A stretch of 64,000 nucleotides of DNA from Faecalicatena_A orotica (GTDB lineage: Bacteria > Bacillota > Clostridia > Lachnospirales > Lachnospiraceae), in NCBI RefSeq assembly GCF_040545875.1, contig NZ_JBEPMR010000001.1. One strand, 5' to 3'. Position 1 is the stretch's first letter. The number at the start of each line of letters is the position of its first letter. Shown piece by piece: positions 1 to 7,474 of this stretch. A program made the translations under genes and the position numbers. The notes below the pieces were generated by a model, which was not told the DNA's origin, made no database searches, and saw only the letters and a list, made by a program, of their open reading frames with translations.

Positions 1-912
1 CCCCCTCTCCTTCAGATTCATATAGTATTCTTCCAGCATCATCTGCTTCTGCTCAAGACGCAGCACCCCGATTTTATGTTCCGCCGCCAGCAGGCTGTAC
101 GCATCTGCTGTCATCTCAGGGCTCTTGATCCTGAACGATGAATCCGGCAGTACCTTGTAGCTGATACCCTCCCACTTCTTTTCCAGAAGCGCCGCATATT
201 GTTCCGGTTCCGTCACCGCTATATCCAGATAGACCGCGCACTGCTCATGGAGCTGTTCTGCCGTAATCTCATTCAGCAACCATCCCTGGCTTAAGAATCC
301 ATATATGGTCGCGATCTGTTCCAGTTCTGAAAGAATGTGGCTGGAAATAATGATTGTTATGTTTTTTTCCCGATTTAGCTGTAGCAGCAGGTTCCTCATC
401 TCGATGATTCCACTGGGGTCAAGGCCGTTGATAGGCTCGTCGAGTATTAAAAGCTCCGGTTCCCCGAGAAGTGCAATCCCCAGGCCGAGCCTCTGCTTCA
501 TGCCCATCGAAAGTGTTCCGCCTTTTTTCCTGCGTTTTTCCCACAGACCTACGCCCTTTAAGATCTCTTCTACCTTTCCCTTCCCGGGTATTCCTTTCTG
601 GATACGGTAATATTCCAGATTTCTTTCCACAGAGAGCTTTGGATAGAATCCCGGTGACTCCACAATGGCCCCACTGCGTTTCCTGTTCTTCTGAAGTTCC
701 TTTTCCGGGTAGGCCCCGAAGAGGCGGACTTCCCCGCCTGACGGGTATATCTGCCCGGTCAGCATTTTTAAAAAAGTCGTTTTTCCGGCGCCGTTATCTC
801 CTATCAGGCCGTAAATGTCTCCTCTTTTGACAGTAATATCCACGTCCTTAAGTGCCGTTACACTGCCATATTTCTTAGTCAGGCTTCTGGCTTCAATAAC
901 ATGTTCTCTCAT
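1..912 (-). CDS. ABC transporter ATP-binding protein, C-terminus cut by the window edge
   Basis: The reading frame opens at an ATG at 912 behind a GGAGG ribosome site and runs off the left edge, so at least 304 residues are present. It shows a Walker A motif (GDNGAGKTT, about residues 38-46), an ABC signature of the form LSMGMKQ, a Walker B ending in LLILDEP and a switch histidine in SSHILSE. The order and the extended C-terminal part resemble BcrA/CcmA-type ATPases of antibiotic-peptide exporters. It lies just downstream of a response regulator on the same strand, the usual arrangement for a regulator controlling an ABC exporter. A cognate permease, and perhaps the missing kinase, would be expected beyond the left edge. 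Substrate is unknown. Confidence 0.9.
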   Translation of the reverse strand, partial: MREHVIEARSLTKKYGSVTALKDVDITVKRGDIYGLIGDNGAGKTTFLKMLTGQIYPSGGEVRLFGAYPEKELQKNRKRSGAIVESPGFYPKLSVERNLEYYRIQKGIPGKGKVEEILKGVGLWEKRRKKGGTLSMGMKQRLGLGIALLGEPELLILDEPINGLDPSGIIEMRNLLLQLNREKNITIIISSHILSELEQIATIYGFLSQGWLLNEITAEQLHEQCAVYLDIAVTEPEQYAALLEKKWEGISYKVLPDSSFRIKSPEMTADAYSLLAAEHKIGVLRLEQKQMMLEEYYMNLKERG

Positions 913-1017
913 CTTTTATTCCTCCGCATATTTCACTTTGCTGCTTACATGAATGATTGTAACCGGGAGGCTTTTAATAAGTCCTCAAGAAAGTTTAAAG
1001 AAATCATAAAGATGCTT

Positions 1018-1728
1018 TCATGCCATTTTAAAACCGACTCCCCATACGGTCCTGATATACTCTTCCCCTGCATCTGCGCTGGCAAGCTTCTTCCTCAGGT
1101 TGCTGACATGTACGTTCACGGTGTTGTCCTCCCCGTAATAGCCGCCGTTCCAGACCTGTTCATAAAGCGTTTCCCGGGAATATACCTTCCCCGGGTCCTT
1201 GATTAGAAGGTACAGGATGTCATATTCATGCATGGTCAGGGAAATCTCTTTCCCTCCTACAGTCACTTTCCGGGATTTATGCAAAAGATGCAGTTTTTTG
1301 TATGTATACTCCTCTGTTTCATTTTCCTCTTTTCCTGAACCGCCTTTCTGCCTCGTCCCGGAGCGCCTCAGGGCGGCATATACTCTTGCCAGAACCTCAT
1401 CCGCCTCGAATGGTTTTGTCAGGTAATCGTCCGCGCCGCCTCTTAATGCCCGGACTTTCGACTCCAGCGCCGCCTTTGCCGACAATACTATGACCGGGGT
1501 ATCCAGTTCCATCTCTTCCCTGATCACCGAGATTAGTTCCTCCCCGCTCATTCCGGGGAGCATCAGGTCCAGTAAAATCAAATCAGGCGTTTCCATCTGA
1601 AGCAGAAGCTTTGCCTCTGTCCCTGAAAACGCCTGAACCGTATCGTATTCATTCTTTGCCAGAATTTTTTTCAGCAAATGATTGATATCTGTGTCATCCT
1701 CTACAATGAGAATCCTGCGTTTATCCAT
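1018..1728 (-). CDS. OmpR/PhoB-family response regulator without an adjacent kinase
   Basis: This 236-residue protein has a receiver domain (residues 1-120) with the acidic pair EDD at 10-12, the phospho-accepting Asp54 in LLDLMLPG and the conserved Lys in LSAKAA. A winged-helix DNA-binding domain of the OmpR/VanR type fills residues about 145-235, ending in the typical VWGVGFK. It sits between an ABC permease upstream and an ABC ATPase downstream, all on the minus strand, so it probably controls one of these transporters in response to a cell-envelope signal. No histidine kinase gene is in the six-gene block that can be seen; it may lie past the left edge. Confidence 0.93.
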   Translation of the reverse strand: MDKRRILIVEDDTDINHLLKKILAKNEYDTVQAFSGTEAKLLLQMETPDLILLDLMLPGMSGEELISVIREEMELDTPVIVLSAKAALESKVRALRGGADDYLTKPFEADEVLARVYAALRRSGTRQKGGSGKEENETEEYTYKKLHLLHKSRKVTVGGKEISLTMHEYDILYLLIKDPGKVYSRETLYEQVWNGGYYGEDNTVNVHVSNLRKKLASADAGEEYIRTVWGVGFKMA

Positions 1729-1787
1729 ATCCGTTTACCTCCACACGAATATCATTGTACACGATTCCCGGAAAGAAAGGAAGCCCC

Positions 1788-2903
1788 CTATCCCTGATAA
1801 TTTCTATATTTGTGGTAGCCTGCCGTTATACATACAACTGTGACTGTCAGTGCGATGAGCAGATGCATAACAGTTACATCCTCTGGAAATGAGAATCCCC
1901 AGCCCAGCGGCAGATAAACTGGCTGCGACAGCATGAAATGATTCACAAGCATGGTCCCTTTTCTCCCCAGTATCCACATGGGTGAAAAGATTTTTATCCA
2001 TGCAACCGGGATTACAAATACGATCATGGAAACAACTACCGCCATAAACGAGTTCCGGCATATTGCTGAGACTGCCAGCACAACCGCCGAAAGCAGGATG
2101 ATTCCCGCCACTCCCAAAACAAAAATAAATACAAAAAATGCCCCTATCTCTTCCGGGTAAGTCCCGTGGTAAGGCAGTGCCCCGCATAACACCGTGGAGG
2201 CATCCAGTCCCTGTGTGCCGAAAACATACCGGTAAGCCAGCCATATATAAAGAGAGGCCAGACAGTACACTGCCGCCGCAAAAAAGACTGCCGCCGATAT
2301 TTTCATCCATATGGCACTCTTTTTCCCCCTTCTGGTTGTCAGAAGGATGTCTGCCGTCCGAAGTGTATACTCTTCCGCGAAAACAGGCGACAGGCCGATA
2401 ATCAGAATGACGCTCAGCATCAGCATCATCGTAATCCCGTATGTTTCCACCATATCATCCCATCCATATACATAGTCAAACTGTACATCCCCCTTTAAAA
2501 GCGGCGCCGCATTGTTTTCCCATTCTTCACCCTCCATAAACTGGATCTCATCGGGATTATCGCCACTCAGCTGCCTGTAGTTCGTCATTTTTTCCGTAAT
2601 ATATTTATTGCAGAAGTTCCCTCTAAAATTATCTATCTTTTCATCGTAATAGTAGAACCCAAACCGGTCATAGATTGCCCTGACCTTTTCTTCCGTCAAA
2701 GGTCCCGCATATTCTTTTGCCAGTTCCTGATCCTTCTTGATCGCAGTCTTCCCATAATAGGTCTGCCCGTCAATGGTCACCGCATAATCCTGCTGGATCG
2801 TCCACAGCCGGAAAGTCAGGAACGCCAGCAGTACGAGTATACCGCACCAGATGATCTTGCGGGATGCGATTTTATAAATTTCTTCTTTCCAGATTTTCCA
2901 CAT
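1788..2903 (-). CDS. ABC transporter permease (ABC-2 type)
   Basis: A 371-residue membrane protein with one N-terminal membrane segment (about residues 17-35), a soluble loop of roughly 120 residues rich in acidic and aromatic residues, then five or six C-terminal hydrophobic segments. This is the layout of ABC-2-type permeases of the bacitracin/lantibiotic exporter kind. Its 5' end overlaps the upstream ATPase gene by 32 bp, so the two are translationally coupled and most likely form one transporter. Substrate cannot be told from sequence. The motif EEYTLRTADILLTTRRGK after the second hydrophobic segment is the usual cytoplasmic coupling region of this family. Confidence 0.8.
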   Translation of the reverse strand: MWKIWKEEIYKIASRKIIWCGILVLLAFLTFRLWTIQQDYAVTIDGQTYYGKTAIKKDQELAKEYAGPLTEEKVRAIYDRFGFYYYDEKIDNFRGNFCNKYITEKMTNYRQLSGDNPDEIQFMEGEEWENNAAPLLKGDVQFDYVYGWDDMVETYGITMMLMLSVILIIGLSPVFAEEYTLRTADILLTTRRGKKSAIWMKISAAVFFAAAVYCLASLYIWLAYRYVFGTQGLDASTVLCGALPYHGTYPEEIGAFFVFIFVLGVAGIILLSAVVLAVSAICRNSFMAVVVSMIVFVIPVAWIKIFSPMWILGRKGTMLVNHFMLSQPVYLPLGWGFSFPEDVTVMHLLIALTVTVVCITAGYHKYRNYQG

Positions 2904-3774
2904 TCTCTGCCGCCTCCTTAAAATGATACAGATATACGTCTTCCAGCCCCGGTTCCGCGTTTACCGCACCTTTACACGGGCAGGTGTCCGCCACGATCCG
3001 TAAATAAACCTGATCCCCTTCATTCTTCAAATTACTAACCGCAAACTGCTCATTCAGCCTCTGCGCCTCTTCTGGCTCGGCCAGATACTCCCATACCCTG
3101 CCTTCTGCACTTTTTGTCACTTCCCGGGAAGTTCCCTGCTCCACGATCCGTCCCTGCTTCATCAGAAGGATCTGGTCCGCGATGAACTCTACATCAGACA
3201 CAATATGGGTAGACAGGATGACGATCCTCCCCTTTGACATCGCGCTTATAATATTCCTGAAACGAATACGTTCCTTCGGGTCCAGCCCGGACGTGGGTTC
3301 ATCCAGAATCAGGATCTCCGGATCATTGAGCAGTGCCTGCGCGATTCCAAGCCTGCGGATCATCCCGCCGGAAAATGTTTTAATCTTGTGTTTCTGTTCC
3401 CCCGAAAGCCCTACGAGCTGAAGCACCTCCTGTACTTTATCCTTTGCCAGATCCTTCGGCACCGCCTTGCACGCAGCCAGATATTCCAGATATCTTTTTG
3501 CCGAAAAATCCGGGTAGTACCCAAAATCCTGAGGCAGATATCCCAGCATATGCCGGTATTCTCCGTCCATCCCACGGATTTGTGCCCCATTACATAATAT
3601 TTCTCCCGCTGAAGGCTTTAAGACACCGCACAGCATCCGAAGCAGTGTCGTCTTCCCGGCTCCATTCGCACCAAGGAATCCATGTACCCCCTCGGTAAGA
3701 CGCAGTGAAACCTGATCCACTGCAATTTTATTCTGAAACTGTTTTGTAACCCTGTCTAATACTAATTCAGGCAC
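2872..3774 (-). CDS. ABC transporter ATP-binding protein
   Basis: A 300-residue ATPase with Walker A GANGAGKTT (about residues 35-43), Q-loop YLPQDFG, signature FSGGMIRRLG, Walker B LILDEPTSGLDP and switch STHIVSD. The C-terminal 80 residues form a short accessory domain with a CPCKG segment. It overlaps the membrane protein gene upstream by 13 bp and the permease gene downstream by 32 bp, so all three are coupled. It is a BcrA/NatA-like exporter ATPase and pairs with the permease at 1788-2903. Confidence 0.92.
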   Translation of the reverse strand: MPELVLDRVTKQFQNKIAVDQVSLRLTEGVHGFLGANGAGKTTLLRMLCGVLKPSAGEILCNGAQIRGMDGEYRHMLGYLPQDFGYYPDFSAKRYLEYLAACKAVPKDLAKDKVQEVLQLVGLSGEQKHKIKTFSGGMIRRLGIAQALLNDPEILILDEPTSGLDPKERIRFRNIISAMSKGRIVILSTHIVSDVEFIADQILLMKQGRIVEQGTSREVTKSAEGRVWEYLAEPEEAQRLNEQFAVSNLKNEGDQVYLRIVADTCPCKGAVNAEPGLEDVYLYHFKEAAENVENLERRNL

Positions 3775-4511
3775 AGTACTTCACCTCCTTCTATTTTTCC
3801 AAATAGCCTGCGGATTTCAAGAATCAGGACTCCGATCCCCACCGCCGCTGCGATCCCCCATACCATCAGGTATTCCAAATGATATGATTCTTCCACAAAC
3901 ACAGGAAATACGGCAAGTATTCCACTAAGGACACCCGCGGAAAGCTGTCTGTATCCCCTCAAACCTCCCCTTAAGGCTGTCAGCATATGCAGATAAAGGA
4001 TATCAGACCATAAAAACGGTACCAGCATATACAGCAGGTATGCCCCCGTCCCTGCCCCGCTCCTGCCGCCACAGAAGATCACAAGCAGGCCCAGCACTGC
4101 CAAATCTATCATCCCTGCCAGAAGCATCTGGATACTCACCATCTGCCTCAGGTTCAGGTACAGCGTCTGCTCCAGTTCCGCCATATGCCAGGAAAACAGC
4201 CTGCTGACCCCGCTTAAACATACATTGCCGGTCAGGACCATAAAAAGCGAGCATATAGTAATTGATGCCTCCCCATCGCCACCCGGCAGGTTCAAATACC
4301 GGATCAGAACCAAAGCAAGCACCAGCATGCCGCCCTGCAAAACCCAGAAAGACCATGTCTGGTACCGGAGCTGTTCGATCAGACAGGCCAGAAAGGAAGG
4401 ATAATATCTGACCTTCTTTTCCTGCACCGCTCTTTTGATCTGAATGAGCCCCTCCTGTTTTCTTGTCTCATCTATTTCAAACCTCCATGATTTCTTTTTC
4501 CCGCTACTCAT
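3762..4511 (-). CDS. Membrane protein coupled to the ECF sigma gene; possible anti-sigma or transporter subunit
   Basis: A 249-residue protein with about 50 charged N-terminal residues predicted to be cytoplasmic, followed by about six hydrophobic segments (starting near residue 56, WSFWVLQGGMLVLALVLI). No family is recognised with confidence. It overlaps the sigma-factor gene by 8 bp and the ATPase gene by 13 bp. Its place directly after an ECF sigma gene, with a soluble N-terminus and membrane C-terminus, is where an anti-sigma factor usually sits. No zinc-finger (HxxxCxxC) anti-sigma motif is present, so it could equally be a second membrane subunit of the transporter. The function is inference from context. 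Confidence 0.6.
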   Translation of the reverse strand: MSSGKKKSWRFEIDETRKQEGLIQIKRAVQEKKVRYYPSFLACLIEQLRYQTWSFWVLQGGMLVLALVLIRYLNLPGGDGEASITICSLFMVLTGNVCLSGVSRLFSWHMAELEQTLYLNLRQMVSIQMLLAGMIDLAVLGLLVIFCGGRSGAGTGAYLLYMLVPFLWSDILYLHMLTALRGGLRGYRQLSAGVLSGILAVFPVFVEESYHLEYLMVWGIAAAVGIGVLILEIRRLFGKIEGGEVLCLN

Positions 4512-5058
4512 AAAAATCCTCCTTATCCAGCAGGTCCTTTAATTTGTCAATCCCCTGATTAATCCTCGACTTTACCGCAGCATAGGATGCCCCTGTCATA
4601 CGGGCAATTTCCCGGTTCTTATAACCATAAAAATGATGCAGCAGTACGGCCTCCCTCTGCATATCCGGAAGCTGCATGAGCGCCTCAGCCAGAACCTGGC
4701 TCTCCTCCAAACCTTCCATTTGTACAGAGCCGTCCCTGTTTTCCTTGTGGTTATCCTTACTCCTGTCCCCTTCCCGGTACTCAAATTCCAGACGCGTCCG
4801 TCCTGACTCGTGAAAATACGACCGGCAGAGGTTCATAGCTATCGTGAGCAGATACCCCGGCAGGTTCCGGTACCGGTAGCTGTCCACATACCTGATAAAA
4901 CGGAGGAACGTTTCCTGAGTCAGATCATAGGCATCTTCCCGGCTCCCGGTCTGATACGTGCAGAAGTAGTAAATATCATCGTAATATTTTCCGGCAATCT
5001 CATTTAAGTACTCTTTCTGCCCGCTCTGAACCAGCCGGACCAGCTCCTTATCGTCCAT
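4504..5058 (-). CDS. ECF-type RNA polymerase sigma factor
   Basis: A 184-residue protein with sigma region 2 (residues about 10-80, with DLTQETFLRFIR) and region 4 (about 120-178, LPDMQREAVLLHHF then an HTH in IARMTGASYAAVKSRI). It is the first gene of a minus-strand operon with a membrane protein and an ABC ATPase/permease pair. A GGAGG site lies before the ATG. ECF factors in such operons commonly switch on their own operon when the membrane partner senses envelope or peptide stress; that role is inferred here. Confidence 0.92.
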   Translation of the reverse strand: MDDKELVRLVQSGQKEYLNEIAGKYYDDIYYFCTYQTGSREDAYDLTQETFLRFIRYVDSYRYRNLPGYLLTIAMNLCRSYFHESGRTRLEFEYREGDRSKDNHKENRDGSVQMEGLEESQVLAEALMQLPDMQREAVLLHHFYGYKNREIARMTGASYAAVKSRINQGIDKLKDLLDKEDFYE

Positions 5059-5162
5059 AAACGTCCTCCTTTCCTTGCTGTAAAACGCCTTACACTAATA
5101 TAACCCATTTTCTTCCCCAAAGGATTTATTTTATGAAAAACTTTTTTAATTCGGGGAATAGG

Positions 5163-5460
5163 ACACCTGCTGCAAGACAGTTGTAGAAGCCCCGGCAGGG
5201 CCCGTATGGTCTGTTCGATTGCTGTCCATTCACGAAGAACTACTAATGCTAAACGCGGCCTTTCACAGGGCACCGACCACATTTACCGTCCAATCTTAAT
5301 GATTGAACGGTGCAGGTGGTCTTAAAATCTGTTTTGGAAAACAGATTTTATCCCTGTAAAAGACCGTGTTTAACATAAGTAGTTCTAACGTTTATTCTAT
5401 GCATCCGAACAGACCATACGGACCCTGCCGGGGCTTCTACAACTGCCTAGCCTCAGGCTT
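5163..5460. repeat. Large imperfect palindrome with a three-way-junction fold
   Basis: A 40-base arm at 5178-5217 matches the reverse complement of 5406-5445 with one mismatch. Weaker pairing continues inward (5231-5270 against 5352-5391) and outward to about 5163 and 5460. The centre holds two separate hairpins: 5275-5295 with 5301-5321 (four mismatches), and a perfect 13-base-arm hairpin at 5323-5350. Folded as RNA or single-stranded DNA this gives a long stem closed by two short arms. No recombinase, reverse transcriptase or transposase gene lies nearby and no target duplication is clear at the ends. It may be a miniature inverted-repeat element or a structured RNA. Confidence 0.8.
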
Positions 5461-5561
5461 ACGTTCATCCGGACGGAAGAAAAAGAGTTTTTTAGCCGGT
5501 GGAATCCTACACAAAAGCGGCGTATTGATTCGCGGGGTGGAACATATTTGTCATAAGGAAA

Positions 5562-5978
5562 TTACTGCCGCCGGCTGCCTTTAATATCTGTATTAACTGT
5601 TACGACCGGGATCCCCGCAAGTGTACAGGCATCTATTTCTTTTACAATTTCCGGAGAATTGATCGGACTTAAGATGACCCCCTGCACTTTTTCCCCTATG
5701 CAGCTTCGAAGCGCCCTCACCTGTTTCTCTGTCTCTGAATAGGGTATGGTCATATAATCCAGTTCAATCTGAAAGGAACCATATTTTTTTAACTCCTCTT
5801 CAATCCCCTTTTCCAGATAGGAACGGGCATCTACTTCCAGAAGAATAACCTTTATCCTCAGTTCCTTATCCTGCATCTTCAATGCCTTGCCAATCGGAGC
5901 CGGTAGGGCGGCCACATCATCCACTTCTAGTCTTGGGAAGGAGGATGATAACATGATTACATATGGTGATTTATTCAC
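5562..5978 (-). pseudogene. Fragment of a LacI-type regulator / sugar-binding domain
   Basis: A 138-codon frame whose middle (from about residue 35 on) reads like the periplasmic-binding-type effector domain of a LacI-family regulator: VQGVILSPINSPEIVKEID followed by GIPVVTVNTDI. There is no N-terminal DNA-binding helix-turn-helix. The frame stops just after that beta strand, so more than half of the domain is missing. Its first ~15 codons are antisense to the toxin gene at 5953-6039 and are unlikely to be genuine. It is best read as a gene remnant lying between the large palindrome and the toxin locus. Confidence 0.7.
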
Positions 5979-6039
5979 ATTCGTGATTATGATATGTGCT
6001 ATTATTACATTAGCCAGAAATGGCAGAGACAGAAAATAG
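5953..6039 (+). CDS. Putative holin-like toxin, 28 residues
   Basis: A short frame with an excellent ribosome site (GAAGGAGG, 8 bases before the ATG). It encodes an N-terminal MITYGDLF, one hydrophobic helix of about 15 residues and a basic tail ending in RDRK. This matches the remembered pattern of the putative holin-like toxin family (Hol_Tox: M-hydrophobic-TY-x-x-LF, one membrane helix, charged end). Such peptides are usually type I toxins held down by an antisense RNA, and a consensus minus-strand promoter faces this gene at 6148-6176. I see no good promoter for the toxin itself; the sequence upstream is the LacI remnant, so it may be a silent leftover. Confidence 0.7.
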   Translation: MITYGDLFTFVIMICAIITLARNGRDRK

Positions 6040-6141
6040 CCGCCCTGCTCTCTGGTAAAGATTTAGGCGACTATCTTCAATAGTCAACTTTAGTTTTCAC
6101 CGAAGCGGATAGGTTTGAGCTATCTTATCGGCTGTCTTGTT
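5990..6141 (-). ncRNA. Candidate antisense RNA to the holin-like toxin
   Basis: Transcription from the promoter at 6148-6176 would start near 6141 and run leftwards into the 3' half of the toxin gene. The predicted transcript contains two hairpins, one at about 6100-6135 and one at 6070-6086 (GACTAT/ATAGTC arms). The left end is not defined by a clear terminator, so 5990 is a guess. This is the standard converging layout of type I antitoxin RNAs. The promoter is seen; the RNA and its role are inferred. Confidence 0.4.
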
Positions 6142-6147
6142 AAATAT

Positions 6148-6176
6148 ATTATAGGCAATGATTTATAAGTTGTCAA
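6148..6176 (-). promoter_or_regulatory. Consensus sigma-A promoter pointing at the toxin gene
   Basis: On the minus strand the -35 is a perfect TTGACA (6171-6176) and the -10 a perfect TATAAT (6148-6153), with a 17-base spacer. No protein gene starts downstream on this strand for several hundred bases, which suggests that it makes a non-coding RNA. Confidence 0.8.
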
Positions 6177-6204
6177 ATATTTGTAACGTATTTCTTTACC
6201 AATG

Positions 6205-6233
6205 TTGTAACTGGCATTTTTGTTTTGTATAAT
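6205..6233 (+). promoter_or_regulatory. Promoter of the ferredoxin-nitroreductase / arsR operon
   Basis: The -35 TTGTAA (6205-6210) and -10 TATAAT (6228-6233) are 17 bases apart and lie 33 bases before the start codon. A perfect 10-base palindrome CAAATATTTG (6174-6183) lies upstream, and TTAA-N6-TTAA (6237-6250) just downstream. Either could be an operator for the ArsR regulator encoded by the second gene. Confidence 0.75.
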
Positions 6234-6265
6234 GGTTAACAAATATTAACGAAAGGATTTTTGCT

Positions 6266-7039
6266 ATGGAAAAACATGAGGTAAGAATTGATACAGATAA
6301 ATGTATTGGATGTGGGTTATGTGTGAAAACGTGTGCCGCACGTAATATAAGATTAAAGGATAAAAAGGCCGAAATTGTTTCAGAACACTGTATTCTTTGC
6401 GGACAATGTACGGCAGTCTGTCCGAAAGAAGCGGTTTCAATCAGTGGCTATGACATGGAGCCAGCCAGGAAAACATGGAATGCACAATTAAATCCCGGGG
6501 AAGTTTTAGATGCTATCCGCTTTCGAAGAAGTATCAGGCAGTTTCAGGATAAAAAGATTCCAAAAGATGTCATAGACCAGATTTTGGAGGCGGGAAGGCT
6601 TACCCATACTGCAAAAAATAAACAGGATGTGTCATTTGTTGTACTTGATAAAGAAAAGGACAGAATAGAACAGATGGCTGTCCGTATATTTAAAAAAGTG
6701 AAACCGCTTGCAGGTTTATTCAGCCCTATGGTGAAGCGTTTTGAAATTGACAGACACTTTTTCTTTTTTAAGGCGCCTGTTGTTATTGTTGTGCTGGCCG
6801 AAGATAAGACGAACGGGATTCTTGCCGCGCAAAACATGGAGTTTGTGGCTGAAGCAAATGGTCTTGGCGTGCTGTTTAGTGGATTTTTTACGACAGCAGC
6901 CAACATTTCACGCCGAATCCGAAAAGAGCTGCGGGTACCGAAGGGGAAGAAAGCAGCGATGACTTTAGTCTTAGGTTATCCGGGTATTAAATTTCTCCGT
7001 TCCACACAGCATGAAAAGTTAGATGTCAGATATATGTAA
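6266..7039 (+). CDS. Ferredoxin-nitroreductase fusion protein
   Basis: A 257-residue protein. The N-terminal 70 residues carry two [4Fe-4S] motifs (CIGCGLCVKTC and CILCGQCTAVCP). The rest is a nitroreductase-type FMN domain, with IRFRRSIRQFQ, a typical FMN-contact segment, near residue 85. Such fusions pass electrons from clusters to flavin to reduce nitro compounds, quinones or similar substrates in anaerobes. It is followed after 17 bases by an ArsR regulator on the same strand, and both share the promoter at 6205-6233. The natural substrate is not known. Confidence 0.9.
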   Translation: MEKHEVRIDTDKCIGCGLCVKTCAARNIRLKDKKAEIVSEHCILCGQCTAVCPKEAVSISGYDMEPARKTWNAQLNPGEVLDAIRFRRSIRQFQDKKIPKDVIDQILEAGRLTHTAKNKQDVSFVVLDKEKDRIEQMAVRIFKKVKPLAGLFSPMVKRFEIDRHFFFFKAPVVIVVLAEDKTNGILAAQNMEFVAEANGLGVLFSGFFTTAANISRRIRKELRVPKGKKAAMTLVLGYPGIKFLRSTQHEKLDVRYM

Positions 7040-7056
7040 TGTAAGGGAGGATGTAT

Positions 7057-7401
7057 ATGGAATGTGAAGAAAGGCTGGAAAAAATAGTGTCGGGTTTTCA
7101 AAAATGCAGGAATGCTTTTACTGCTATCGGCGATGAGACAAGGCAGCTGATTCTGCTTGTGCTGCTGGAAAGTGATTTATCCGGAATCCGTGTTGGAGAG
7201 ATTGCAGAAAAAACGCATTTGACAAGGCCATCCGTGTCACATCACCTTCAGATTCTGAAGGAAGCGGGAATTGTAGCAATGCAAAGGGAAGGAACTAAAA
7301 ACTATTATTATTTGAGTGTAGATGGAACGCAGTGGAAAGAAATTGCTGACTTGATCAACTTAATCTATGGAAGTATTCAGTCAATCAGTTCTCAGAAATA
7401 A
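7057..7401 (+). CDS. ArsR-family transcriptional regulator
   Basis: A 114-residue winged-helix protein with the ArsR core: FTAIGDETRQLIL near the N-terminus, then VGEIAEKTHLTRPSVSHHL and the wing KNYYYLSVD. I chose the ATG at 7057 because the GGGAGG ribosome site at 7045-7050 ends immediately before the alternative ATG at 7051. The metal-binding CxC motif in the recognition helix of ArsR/SmtB sensors is absent (the helix reads SVSHHL), so it probably senses something else. It likely represses its own operon with the nitroreductase. Confidence 0.88.
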   Translation: MECEERLEKIVSGFQKCRNAFTAIGDETRQLILLVLLESDLSGIRVGEIAEKTHLTRPSVSHHLQILKEAGIVAMQREGTKNYYYLSVDGTQWKEIADLINLIYGSIQSISSQK

Positions 7402-7402
7402 C

Positions 7403-7436
7403 CAGACGGCAGCGGATCAATATCTGCTGCCGTCTG
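7403..7436 (+). terminator. Terminator of the nitroreductase-arsR operon
   Basis: Fourteen-base arms (7403-7416 with 7423-7436) pair with one G-U-type mismatch around a six-base loop, followed by a weak T-rich tract. It lies between convergent genes and may serve both. Confidence 0.7.
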
Positions 7437-7474
7437 CTTTCATTTCAGTTTATACTTTTTCTTCTAATGGAAAT

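Noticed and set aside
1018..1728. Complete two-component system
   Set aside because: No histidine kinase gene is present between the regulator and the window edge.
5004..5282. A 92-codon minus-strand frame at the left arm of the palindrome
   Set aside because: It runs through the promoter region of the sigma gene and the palindrome arm, and matches no family; treated as chance.
5163..5460. Retron msr-msd or integron attC for the large palindrome
   Set aside because: No reverse transcriptase or integrase gene is nearby, and no branching-guanosine or attC core pattern was recognised.
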